Assembly: GCF_008087665.1 (NCBI RefSeq)
Contig: NZ_CP042912.1
Coordinates: forward strand, 558,001-622,000
From: Mariniblastus fucicola
Lineage (GTDB): Bacteria; Planctomycetota; Planctomycetia; Pirellulales; Pirellulaceae
Reading direction: 5' to 3'
Length of the DNA stretch: 64,000 nt
Within the stretch, counting starts at the first letter, position 1; the number at the start of each line of letters is the position of its first letter. Of the stretch, positions 52,497 through 62,488 are shown one piece after another. The position numbers were made by a program, and so were the translations under genes. Under the pieces are notes generated by a model. It did not search any database and was not told the origin of the DNA. It saw nothing but the letters and a program-made list of their open reading frames with translations.

Positions 52497-53501
52497 TCAC
52501 AGCCAGCCCTTGCGGCGATAACCTTCCGCCGTCTGAGCCAGCCTCGATTCAAGGGACTCAAATTTAACCTCCGTTTGCTGCAAAAGTTTCGAAGCACTGC
52601 AGGTCCATGACCCGGCCGTAACCTCGCGAGCTTTGTCCCAGTTCACAAATGGCTTCCACGGCGTAACCGCGGAAATCGCTTCGTTGAGTGCCGCCACAAC
52701 TTTCACTCCAAAGTTCGGAACAGGAATCGTCAACGGGCGACGCGAAACTGTTTCGCCGATTGATTCGGCAAGTTCTTCAGCGCTCAGTTCTTTCGGGAAT
52801 GCCGAGTAGTAGATGCCGCGGGCAAGGTTGTCTTTGGCAAGCCGTCGGCCGTTGGATTCAATCGCCAATGCGGACTGTACCAGATCATCCGCGTGGATCA
52901 GTGAGTACTGTTTTTCGGAGTATCCGGGCCGCACGTAGAGTCCAAATTTCTTGATCGCGGAAAACAGATCCAGGGTCACTGTGTCTTCTTCGCCAAAGAC
53001 GATCGGTGGACGGATGACAGAAATCGCCAGATCGTCTGACAGGTCTCGCAAGGAAGATTCCGCGGCCAGTTTGCTATGTCCGTACTCGGAAACAGGCTCG
53101 CACGGATCGCTTTCGACTCGCGGTTGATTCAGTTGGCTGGGCCCTGCTGCTGCGAGTGATGAAAGGAAGATCATCGTGGGCGGGTTTGGTTGTCTCAGGC
53201 AGGCGATGGCGAGGTTCCGCGTTCCTTCGCAATTGGTTTGCAGGAGTCCACCGCGAGTCACGTTTCTGGCTTTACCGGCGACGTGGAATACCGTTTTGCA
53301 GTTGGCAATGGCCCACGTCAGTGAATCGATATTGTTCAGGTCAGCATTGACAATTTCGCACTTGAATTTGCTGATCCCATCGATCCGTGACGTCTTGCGA
53401 ACCATGCACCTCACGTCGCGACCAAGGCCTGTAAGTTGTTTCAGAAAGTGCTTTCCAATGAATCCGGTGCCACCGGTCAAAAACACATCAGCGCTGGGCA
53501 T
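52497..53501 (-). CDS. NAD-dependent epimerase/dehydratase (extended SDR)
   Basis: The 334-residue extended short-chain dehydrogenase has the nucleotide-binding TGGTGFIG at residues 9-16, DLNN-type strand end, the catalytic YGHSK (Tyr-xxx-Lys) near 140, and IRPPIVFGEED, all typical of sugar epimerases and related reductases. The C-terminal substrate domain is not diagnostic. It sits 48 bases upstream of the EboD-like gene in the same direction, so they are probably one operon and may act on the same cyclitol or sugar. Confidence 0.88.
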   Translation of the reverse strand: MPSADVFLTGGTGFIGKHFLKQLTGLGRDVRCMVRKTSRIDGISKFKCEIVNADLNNIDSLTWAIANCKTVFHVAGKARNVTRGGLLQTNCEGTRNLAIACLRQPNPPTMIFLSSLAAAGPSQLNQPRVESDPCEPVSEYGHSKLAAESSLRDLSDDLAISVIRPPIVFGEEDTVTLDLFSAIKKFGLYVRPGYSEKQYSLIHADDLVQSALAIESNGRRLAKDNLARGIYYSAFPKELSAEELAESIGETVSRRPLTIPVPNFGVKVVAALNEAISAVTPWKPFVNWDKAREVTAGSWTCSASKLLQQTEVKFESLESRLAQTAEGYRRKGWL

Positions 53502-53641
53502 GTTGCCTTTTCCTAATCTGGAATTACCGCGTCCATGCCGTCGTCGTTCTGTTCCATCTTTACCAATTTTAATTTTGGTTCGAAGCGATGCAAGCTGAGT
53601 TAAATTGCCGCAAGGCAGCCCGGATTCTTGGTCTTGCGCAC

Positions 53642-53671
53642 AAAAAAACGCAAAGGAATGCCCTCTGCGTT
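53642..53671 (-). terminator. Intrinsic terminator of the DUF1559 gene
   Basis: On the minus strand AACGCAGAGG/CCTTTGCGTT (ten pairs, one G-T, loop GCATT; 53647-53671) is followed by a T run (plus-strand A run at 53642-53648). It starts 30 bases past the stop. Confidence 0.8.
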
Positions 53672-53700
53672 CTCGCGAGATTTGACTGTCTGACGGCGAC

Positions 53701-54732
53701 CTAAAATTCTGTCACATCAACAACAGATCCATCCGAACGGTGTCCGAGCTGGTAGAGCTCGTAGGCGCCAATGTCGAGCGTCAACGAATGCGTTGAGCCA
53801 TCGCACAGGGCGAAGTTGACGTTTCCAGGATGAGATGATCCGAAGCCTTTTTGGTGGGCTTCAGAGTAACCGGCACTGTCGATGTAAGAAAAGTCATTGT
53901 CGGCAACCATCGTTCCGGCAGGACCCAGCGTACGCATCGTCGACCAGTAGCTTGACGCCAGGTAACCTTGAGCTTCCCAAGGGACGGTGTCGTAGGTGCC
54001 TTCCGGCTGGTATTGAGTCGAGAGGACTGCTTTCTCGCCGTACAAAAGTGTGTTCGAAGATCCGTCAGTCAGTGATCCGAACCCGATGCGAGAGTTCTTG
54101 AGCAGTGAACCATCCGTTTGAACGTGTCCAGCTTTTGTGATCGCGCCAAGCCATACTCGTGATGATTCAGACTGAACTTCAGGGTCCAGTTCTGGCTGAA
54201 AGTCAATCGTGCCGTCCCACGGGATCGTGATCTCAGTCACGAACGTTGGGAAGTCGAGCCCGACAAAGAATCCGGCGTAATCGCCAAGTGCGGTGACTTC
54301 TCCCGTCGATGGATCTGTAAGGAATCGCTCGCTATCGCGAGACGGGCAGTTGTAGGCAGGAACAGTTCCAGCAGAAATCAGTGAGCCTTGTCCGATACCG
54401 TCCGCGCGGAGCTTGCGAAGATTCTCTTGTTCGATCTGAGCGAGGATTTGGTAACCCCAGCCAAGGTTTTCGCGACCGAGAATCGGTTGGACTAGGCCAC
54501 CTGCTTCAAAACCGGCAGCTTGAAAACCCGAGCTCGGGAAACGCATGCTGGCCGATTCATAGTTGAGACTTGCAAGTGCGATCTGACGCAACTGATTCAT
54601 GCACTGGGTTCTGCGGGCAGCTTCGCGGACCGCTTGAACTGCAGGCAAAAGCATGCCGATAAGAATACCAATGATCGCGATGACCACCAAAAGTTCCACG
54701 AGAGTAAAGCCAGTTCTACTGGACGATTTCAT
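53701..54732 (-). CDS. DUF1559 pseudopilin-like protein
   Basis: The 343-residue protein is of the DUF1559 (SBP_bac_10) family, expanded in planctomycetes. The N-terminus is a prepilin signal, [35 protein letters not shown], followed by [19 protein letters not shown], the family signature. The C-terminal [18 protein letters not shown] region is the H-x9-DG motif of the family. AGAGGT lies seven bases before ATG, and a terminator follows, so it is a single-gene unit. It is probably exported and processed by a type IV prepilin peptidase, possibly through the machine encoded at 31-48 kb. Its individual function is unknown. Confidence 0.93.
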   Translation of the reverse strand: MKSSSRTGFTLVELLVVIAIIGILIGMLLPAVQAVREAARRTQCMNQLRQIALASLNYESASMRFPSSGFQAAGFEAGGLVQPILGRENLGWGYQILAQIEQENLRKLRADGIGQGSLISAGTVPAYNCPSRDSERFLTDPSTGEVTALGDYAGFFVGLDFPTFVTEITIPWDGTIDFQPELDPEVQSESSRVWLGAITKAGHVQTDGSLLKNSRIGFGSLTDGSSNTLLYGEKAVLSTQYQPEGTYDTVPWEAQGYLASSYWSTMRTLGPAGTMVADNDFSYIDSAGYSEAHQKGFGSSHPGNVNFALCDGSTHSLTLDIGAYELYQLGHRSDGSVVDVTEF

Positions 54733-55387
54733 GTTTGACCTCTGAGTTGATTTAAAAAAGTTGACTAAACGTAGGAGTGGGTGGTTTCGAGAGAAACAGT
54801 GCGTGTAGTCAATGCCGTCGGGAAGTCGACGACTGTGGAGAGGTGGTAACGTGGCTCAGGCAAGGGTAACTGAAAATTTCATTTCTGGTACTTCTGTCTT
54901 GGGACGTTTGCGCCAACGCGACGTGACGATTTCAGTTAACGGCGTTGCCAGTTGCAGAATGTGGATGGAAGGGTGACATGCAGGCCGAACGCTGGTCAAG
55001 CATTACCGAAAATTAACAAGGTGAATTTCTTCTCGGTCAAAAACTTGTCTGTCGATCCGTTCGTTCATTGCAAATGGCTTGGACTTAAGAGGCTTCGTCA
55101 TTGAACCAGTTGCCATTACGAATGTTTCGAACCTGAAAGTTTTGAAACCGATGTCTTCGTTGGTGCCGCGATGTCTTGCATGTTCCACGGATGCGCGAGC
55201 GGTTGCCTTGTGGCGAATGACAATGCGGTGGTTGACTTTGTACGGCAAGTCCCAGTATTGACGTGGTTTCACGGAACTGGATCAGCGAACGGACTGCAGA
55301 AAATCCAGTCGTTAATCGTTGCGTCAGCCCATGGCGGGTTACAATTTTGATTTTGGTTTTGCACGACAACCTCATGGATGATCGCAG
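54733..55387. other. Intergenic region; possible small gene at 55003-55272 (minus)
   Basis: 655 bases between divergent DUF1559 and kdsB. A minus-strand frame 55003-55272 with GTG start could encode an 89-residue basic protein (begins KPRQYWDLPYKVNHRIV). Its codon use looks coherent, but it has no recognisable domain and no clear ribosome binding site. The rest holds presumed promoters for both flanking genes. I see no RNA gene or repeat. Confidence 0.3.
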
Positions 55388-56149
55388 ATGGCAAAAGAAT
55401 TGAACTCGGTGATTGTGGTGCCCGCCCGGCGGCACTCGACGCGACTGCCTGAAAAAATGTTGTTGGCCGAAACGGGAAAGCCACTGATCGTACATACGGT
55501 GCAATCCGCGGCTCTCAACTCAAAAACAAAATCAATTATTGTGGCGACCGACGATCAGGAAATCTTTGATGCGGTGCAACGTTTCGGTGCAATTGCGGAG
55601 ATGACTTCTGCGGATCACGCCAGCGGAACCGATCGCGTTGCAGAAGTCGCACAGCGACATCCGGAGTTCGAAGTTGTCGTCAATTTGCAGGGCGACGAAC
55701 CGGAGATCTCCGCGGACGCAATCGACCTTGCGATATCCATTTTGGAGGCGAACCCGAATGCCGTCGTGGCGACTTTGGCGACTCCGATTCGTTCCGAAAG
55801 GCTCCTTGAAGATCCCGCTTGCGTGAAAGTGGTGGTCGATGGAAGCGGTCAGGCGATGTACTTCAGCCGAAGTCCGATTCCACACGCTCGAACCTGGAGC
55901 GATGAATTGCTCGACGGACCGCAGGCGAATTTCCTGCAACACGTCGGCCTGTACGCGTATCGTCGCGACTTCCTGCTGAATTTTCCGGAATTGCCGCCGT
56001 GTCCAACCGAGAAGCTGGAGTCTCTGGAGCAGCTGCGAGTGCTCTCTGCAGGATATCCGATCCATGTCGGATTGATTGATGAACCGGTCGTTGGAATCGA
56101 CACTCGCGAGGACTACGAACTGTTTGTCAGAAAATGGGTTAACGGATAG
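55388..56149 (+). CDS. kdsB: 3-deoxy-manno-octulosonate cytidylyltransferase
   Basis: Activates KDO with CTP to give CMP-KDO for lipopolysaccharide inner core. The 253-residue protein has the usual length and motifs: VVPARRHSTRLPEKML at the start (CTP binding), VATDDQEI, NLQGDEPEI (metal-binding Asp), HVGLYAYRRDFL and LESLEQLRVL, the family signature, ending IDTREDYE. The following pyrG gene makes the CTP it consumes, a pairing also found in proteobacteria. Its presence implies LPS-type glycolipids in this organism. Confidence 0.97.
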   Translation: MAKELNSVIVVPARRHSTRLPEKMLLAETGKPLIVHTVQSAALNSKTKSIIVATDDQEIFDAVQRFGAIAEMTSADHASGTDRVAEVAQRHPEFEVVVNLQGDEPEISADAIDLAISILEANPNAVVATLATPIRSERLLEDPACVKVVVDGSGQAMYFSRSPIPHARTWSDELLDGPQANFLQHVGLYAYRRDFLLNFPELPPCPTEKLESLEQLRVLSAGYPIHVGLIDEPVVGIDTREDYELFVRKWVNG

Positions 56150-57892
<1,743 letters not shown>

Positions 57893-57896
57893 TCCT

Positions 57897-58337
57897 ATGT
57901 CAGATTCTGAAGAACCAAAAATCATTGTCGACGAAGACTGGAAGTCTCAGGTCGAAAAAGAAAAAGAAGTGCTCCGCGAACAGGAGAGCGAATCCGCGGA
58001 GCCCGATTCTCCGCAGCAAGGACAGCAGGAAATTCCAGAAGCATCCTTCCAGGTTTTGCTGGCGACGCTGGGAACCCAGGCGATGGCCATGCTGGGTTTG
58101 CTTCCCAATTTCGATGGCAATGGCAACACTCCGGTGAATTTGCCGATGGCTCGGCATTTGATCGATATGGTTGGCGTTCTGGATGAGAAAACCAAAGGCA
58201 ACCTGTCTGATGAAGAAGCCGCCATGCTGACCGAAAACCTGCATCAACTTCGCATGGCCTACATGGCGGTGTCTCAGCAAGGTGCGTCAGCAAATCCTGA
58301 TTCTGCATCGTCCGGCGGTTCTATTGAACTACCATAG
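57897..58337 (+). CDS. DUF1844 protein
   Basis: The 146-residue protein has an acidic, Glu/Gln/Ser-rich N-terminal 45 residues and a DUF1844 domain at about 48-125 (FQVLLATLGTQAMAMLGLLPN, PMARHLIDMVGVLDEKTKGNLSDEEAAMLTENL). DUF1844 proteins are small, mainly helical and of unknown function. The start at 57897 is four bases past the pyrG stop, suggesting translational coupling. The C-terminus is Ser/Gly/Ala-rich. Confidence 0.85.
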   Translation: MSDSEEPKIIVDEDWKSQVEKEKEVLREQESESAEPDSPQQGQQEIPEASFQVLLATLGTQAMAMLGLLPNFDGNGNTPVNLPMARHLIDMVGVLDEKTKGNLSDEEAAMLTENLHQLRMAYMAVSQQGASANPDSASSGGSIELP

Positions 58338-58432
58338 GGTTCGTCCTTGCGTCTAAACAAACTCAGGTTTTGTTCGATGGATGGGGATCTTCGGCGCATC
58401 AATCTCCACTAACACTGTACGCAATCGCGACC

Positions 58433-59992
58433 ATGAGCTCCGATTCCAAATCCAGATCCTCCCGGTCTTCGAAATCCCGGTCATCCAAAAAATCAGACGA
58501 CACGCGGCCTGACGATCTGCGACCGGTTGAGGTACCAGAGGACGGTCGAACCAATCTGCTCGCGATGATGTTGGGGATGATTACGACGATGGTGTTGGTC
58601 TTTGGCGTCTTCGGACTGGGCAGCGAACCGGTGGTCAACGAGCAATACAACGCAGAGCAGGCCAAACGCAAAGCCGAGCAAATTAAGGCTGATCGCGCTG
58701 ATACGCTGGACGAGTTGGTCATTGAGTTGGCAGAACTTGGCAGCGCCCGGTCAACGAATCTTGCTGACTCGCTCAGTATTTGCAGGTCGAGAATTGATGT
58801 CTCTGATGAGATCATCAGGCGCGGACCTGCTGGCGAGAACATGCGTGAAAAAGCCGTCACTGAAGGGCTGTTGGCGAGAGTAAAGCTGTATGGACTGGAT
58901 TTTACAAACCAGTTGGGCCTCAATGAATCAGGCCCCGAATTGCGGGCTGCTTACGAGCCCTACCTGGACGATTCCAATCCAAAGATTTACAGCAATGCTC
59001 GCGTCGCGATGTTAACTCATCAGTCATTCGAGAAAATCAAATCTGGCGGCAACGACGTCGCTGGTCTGGTCGAGCTGTTTGCCGATACGATGAAACGGTT
59101 CCCGGAAAACGAATTTGTCGCTTCGATGATTGAAGCTCACCTTTCCGCATTGATCGAAAAAGAGCCAAGCTATTCCGAAATGCTGTTCACCAAACTGCGT
59201 GATCGTCATCCGAAAGGAACCTTGAAACCGGTGATGGAAAGGAAACTGCGGAACATCTCGGATCGCCTTTTGCTCAGGGCTGAAAACTTTAGCCAGAAGT
59301 ACACCGATCGTTGGGCCAACGGCCGAGTGGGACGAAGTGAACTTTCCGCGACAGCATCCCGCTTACTCAAAAAACCAGACATCGGTCTTCTGTTGCTGCA
59401 ACGTGTGTTGGGGTTGGGCCAGTGGTTCGAACGCAATGAGTTTATCGACGAAGCCATAGCGATTTATGTCGAGGTCATCGAGGCGACGGATCGAGGAAAA
59501 GTCATACCTGAGCTTCGCGAACAGACAAAAACGGTTGCAAAAGCCGGGCTGTTTCGTATCAGCATGCAAGGCAAAACGATTGAGTATCGCGGCGTGGATT
59601 CAGCAGGAAAGCAGCTGATCGATGCCGAGATGAAAAAGAAGATCGGCATCGTCGTGTTCTGGTCTGGAAACTCCGAGGGATCAGTTCGATACCTTGCACA
59701 GCTCAACGCTCGTACAAAAACACTCAGGAACAAACCGATCACCATTTACGCGGTTTGCGTCGACCCCGAATTGCCGACAGAAATTACTCTGATGATGCGA
59801 AAGGCGTCGATGATTCGCATCATGGATCGAAAGTTTGGATCGGGAGTGAACAGTTTCCTTGAAGTTTGCCCGCCCGGGATGCTGCCGCACGTGATGCTTG
59901 TCGGGTTCGACGGGAAAATCGAGGACATCAACGCTGATCCGACGCAGGTTGAGAACAAGGCTTTGACACTGTTGATGAATCGTCTGCGGTGA
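58433..59992 (+). CDS. Membrane protein with C-terminal thioredoxin-like domain lacking CxxC
   Basis: From ATG 58433 the protein is 519 residues. The first 40 residues are Ser/Arg/Lys-rich, followed by one membrane helix (about 45-65, MMLGMITTMVLVFGVFGLG). Residues 70-380 are helical, with TPR-like spacing. Residues 395-515 resemble a TlpA/thioredoxin fold (IGIVVFWSGNSEGSVRYLAQLN, then ITIYAVCVDPE and PHVMLVGFDGKIEDIN). The redox CxxC would fall after VVFW but reads SGNS, so redox activity is unlikely; it may only bind. It follows the DUF1844 gene by 95 bases. The role is unknown; the family call is moderate. Confidence 0.7.
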   Translation: MSSDSKSRSSRSSKSRSSKKSDDTRPDDLRPVEVPEDGRTNLLAMMLGMITTMVLVFGVFGLGSEPVVNEQYNAEQAKRKAEQIKADRADTLDELVIELAELGSARSTNLADSLSICRSRIDVSDEIIRRGPAGENMREKAVTEGLLARVKLYGLDFTNQLGLNESGPELRAAYEPYLDDSNPKIYSNARVAMLTHQSFEKIKSGGNDVAGLVELFADTMKRFPENEFVASMIEAHLSALIEKEPSYSEMLFTKLRDRHPKGTLKPVMERKLRNISDRLLLRAENFSQKYTDRWANGRVGRSELSATASRLLKKPDIGLLLLQRVLGLGQWFERNEFIDEAIAIYVEVIEATDRGKVIPELREQTKTVAKAGLFRISMQGKTIEYRGVDSAGKQLIDAEMKKKIGIVVFWSGNSEGSVRYLAQLNARTKTLRNKPITIYAVCVDPELPTEITLMMRKASMIRIMDRKFGSGVNSFLEVCPPGMLPHVMLVGFDGKIEDINADPTQVENKALTLLMNRLR

Positions 59993-60076
59993 GCTCGAAT
60001 TCTCGTCAGTTATTTGTCAGCAGTCATCCGATCGAATCATTTATGGGTCTGTCGTTGCTGAAATCGCTGGTCCTGC

Positions 60077-62164
60077 CTATTCGTGGAAGGACAGTCCTTT
60101 CAGCTCCATCCGCTGTAACAGCGGCGAAGTTTCATCGCCCAGCAAACGGTTGAGCGTGTCGATTCCAATTTGGTCTGCCCAAAACAGAATTCCGCCCCGG
60201 TGAGCCGGAAAGGAAAGTCCGTGGACGATGCACAAGTCGATATCACGTGCGTCTCTGACGATTTCTTCTTCCAGAATGAACGACGCTTCGCGAGCAACCT
60301 GAGCCAAGATTCTTGCGGCAATGGATTCGGTATTGAGCTCACTGTCCGGTTTCGGGCTGCGGTAGTCATTGAGCAAGTCGTCGATCGAAGCATCAAAGAT
60401 GCCCTCAGCTTCCAGGGACTCGTAGCGATAGAAACCAGTTCCTGATTTTCGACCCAGCAGATTTTTCTTCACCATCCGCGGCAGGATCGGAGAAAGCGAA
60501 ACACACTTCAGCCCATTTTCCCACATGCTACGCCCCGCATACATGCAGGTGTCGGCTCCGATGATATCAATGATTTCAAACGGACCACCCCGGAATCCAA
60601 AATCTCGCATCGCGAGATCAATCGACTCAATCGAGTAACCTTCACTGTACAGTTTCAGTGACTCATTAAGCATCGCAGCCAACAACCGGTTGACGACAAA
60701 CCCGGGGCAGTCGTTAATCGCGACGGGCATCATCCGCAATTGGCGAACGAAAGCGACTGCGTCCGCGACCGTTTGCTCGTCCGTGTCGGGACCGCAAATG
60801 ACTTCGACCAGCGACATCAGTTTCGGGTGGCAAAAGTGAATGCCGCAAAACGACTCTGGATGCTGCAGGTCGCCCGACATGGACTCGATCTGGATTGCGG
60901 AGGTGTTGCTCGCGATCCAGTCCGGAGTGTTTTCAGCGGACTGGATTTTCTGCAGTACTGATTTCTTGACGTTAAGCGTTTCAACGACCGATTCGATGAC
61001 CAGGTCCACGCCCTCGAGTTCATCATACGAGTCGATTGCCTTTGCCAGATTGCTGGACGTGGAATCGTTGATACGATCCGCAGCAGATTGAGCCGCGCCC
61101 GGGTTTGCGTCGAGCAAACGGATTTCGAGGTTGGCCGCAGCGCATCGCGTGGCAATGGATTCGCCCATCAGTCCGGCGCCAACGATACCAAGCTTGCTGA
61201 CTTTTTGGGTCGCGAGCGATGTGTCTACCAGGCCCGGATTCTTGTGGTTGTGTCTGACCAAGAAGTAATGATGCAGCAGGCCGCGATTGGCGGGACTGCC
61301 GTAAACCTGAGCCATCGCAATTGATTCGGAGGCCTCCGAATCGGCCGCATCAAGTGTCGCGGTTCTGGCCAGATGCTCCAACACCACCGTGGGGGCAAAC
61401 AGAAACACGTCGCGATTGGCTACGATTGCCTTGGCCGCGTCGGCAACGATTGACTCGGCGTCACCGTAGTTTTGGACCGGGCCTTCAAGCAATTTTCGTT
61501 TTGCTAACCAGTCTGTTTTTTTCACCGCCTGCAGCAGACGAATGGCGTCGGCCTCAAGCAACGACTCCGATTCGGTAGCGTCGTTACAGGGAACGACCGC
61601 GTCGATCATTCCAATCTCTTTGGCAGCGGACGATGAAATCAGTTCACCAGAAGTCGTCAGTTGGACTGCGGCTTCAAAGCCCGAGAGTCTTGGCAGTCGA
61701 CTGGTTCCGGCCCATCCGGGAACCAGCCCCAGTTTCACTTCTGGCAGTCCAAGTTTGGTGGCTCGATGATCGGTCGCAATTCGGTAGTCGCACCAGAGAG
61801 CAATCTCAAGTCCGCCTCCCACGGCGGCACCGTGAATTGCCGCAACCGTTGGAAAGTGGCCGGAGCTGAACTTCCGCATCACCGCTCTGCCCTGTTCGCA
61901 GAACTCAATAACCTGTTCGTCACTGAAGTCGGCCGTTTTCTGAATTCGCCGCAGGTCAGCACCGGCAACGAAGATTTTTGGCTTGCTGGAAACAAGAATG
62001 GCGCCGCGCAGATCTTCACGCTCGAGCAGGCTCTCGATCGCGGAATCAAGTTCAGCGAACAGTTGTTCATCCAGGACATTTCCCGGTCGCTCTGGCGTGT
62101 CCATCCGAATAACGGCGATGTCGGGCTGGGGAAAGCCAAGTTGGACGATTTTGGAGGAAGGCAT
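60077..62164 (-). CDS. fadJ: FadJ/FadB-like bifunctional enoyl-CoA hydratase/3-hydroxyacyl-CoA dehydrogenase
   Basis: The 695-residue protein fuses two beta-oxidation enzymes. The N-terminal crotonase domain (about 1-190) has FVAGADLRRI, AAVGGGLEIAL (catalytic Glu) and LPEVKLGLVPGWAGTSRLPRL with the second Glu. The C-terminal part has the Rossmann GIVGAGLMGESIA, then IASNTSAIQIE, CGIHFCHPKLMSLVEVI with the catalytic His-Glu pair, and PGFVVNRLLAAMLNE. Start 62164 fits the family; 62221 and 62245 are also possible. No thiolase (fadA/fadI) gene is adjacent, unlike most fad operons. Confidence 0.92.
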   Translation of the reverse strand: MPSSKIVQLGFPQPDIAVIRMDTPERPGNVLDEQLFAELDSAIESLLEREDLRGAILVSSKPKIFVAGADLRRIQKTADFSDEQVIEFCEQGRAVMRKFSSGHFPTVAAIHGAAVGGGLEIALWCDYRIATDHRATKLGLPEVKLGLVPGWAGTSRLPRLSGFEAAVQLTTSGELISSSAAKEIGMIDAVVPCNDATESESLLEADAIRLLQAVKKTDWLAKRKLLEGPVQNYGDAESIVADAAKAIVANRDVFLFAPTVVLEHLARTATLDAADSEASESIAMAQVYGSPANRGLLHHYFLVRHNHKNPGLVDTSLATQKVSKLGIVGAGLMGESIATRCAAANLEIRLLDANPGAAQSAADRINDSTSSNLAKAIDSYDELEGVDLVIESVVETLNVKKSVLQKIQSAENTPDWIASNTSAIQIESMSGDLQHPESFCGIHFCHPKLMSLVEVICGPDTDEQTVADAVAFVRQLRMMPVAINDCPGFVVNRLLAAMLNESLKLYSEGYSIESIDLAMRDFGFRGGPFEIIDIIGADTCMYAGRSMWENGLKCVSLSPILPRMVKKNLLGRKSGTGFYRYESLEAEGIFDASIDDLLNDYRSPKPDSELNTESIAARILAQVAREASFILEEEIVRDARDIDLCIVHGLSFPAHRGGILFWADQIGIDTLNRLLGDETSPLLQRMELKGLSFHE

Positions 62165-62377
62165 ATGCAGAAACGTTGAACCAGTGATCAAGTTTTGCCC
62201 GAGCATTTCCTGGCGGTTCATCAACTCTGAGCCGACCGACGTCACCGGTTTCGTTTAGCTCGTGATTGAAGCCACTGCATTACAAGAACGACGCCTGAAG
62301 TCCGTGCGATTCGGAATCGTTCATTGAGCGATGGGATACCACCAAGGCAAGAGCAATTCAATCATAACCCGAAGCGA

Positions 62378-62397
62378 GAGCGACGTGCAGGTCGCTC
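62378..62397 (-). other. Hairpin between convergently spaced fadJ start and the 62489 gene end
   Basis: GAGCGAC/GTCGCTC with a six-base loop lies about 90 bases past the stop of the 62489 gene. It is a weak terminator candidate without a T tract. Confidence 0.35.
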
Positions 62398-62488
62398 GTG
62401 CGATAGTCGTTGTCGCTGAAGATTTCACCACCAATTGGAGGAATGGCTGCCGGCATCGCGAAACGCATCATTTCTTTCAGCGTCCGGT

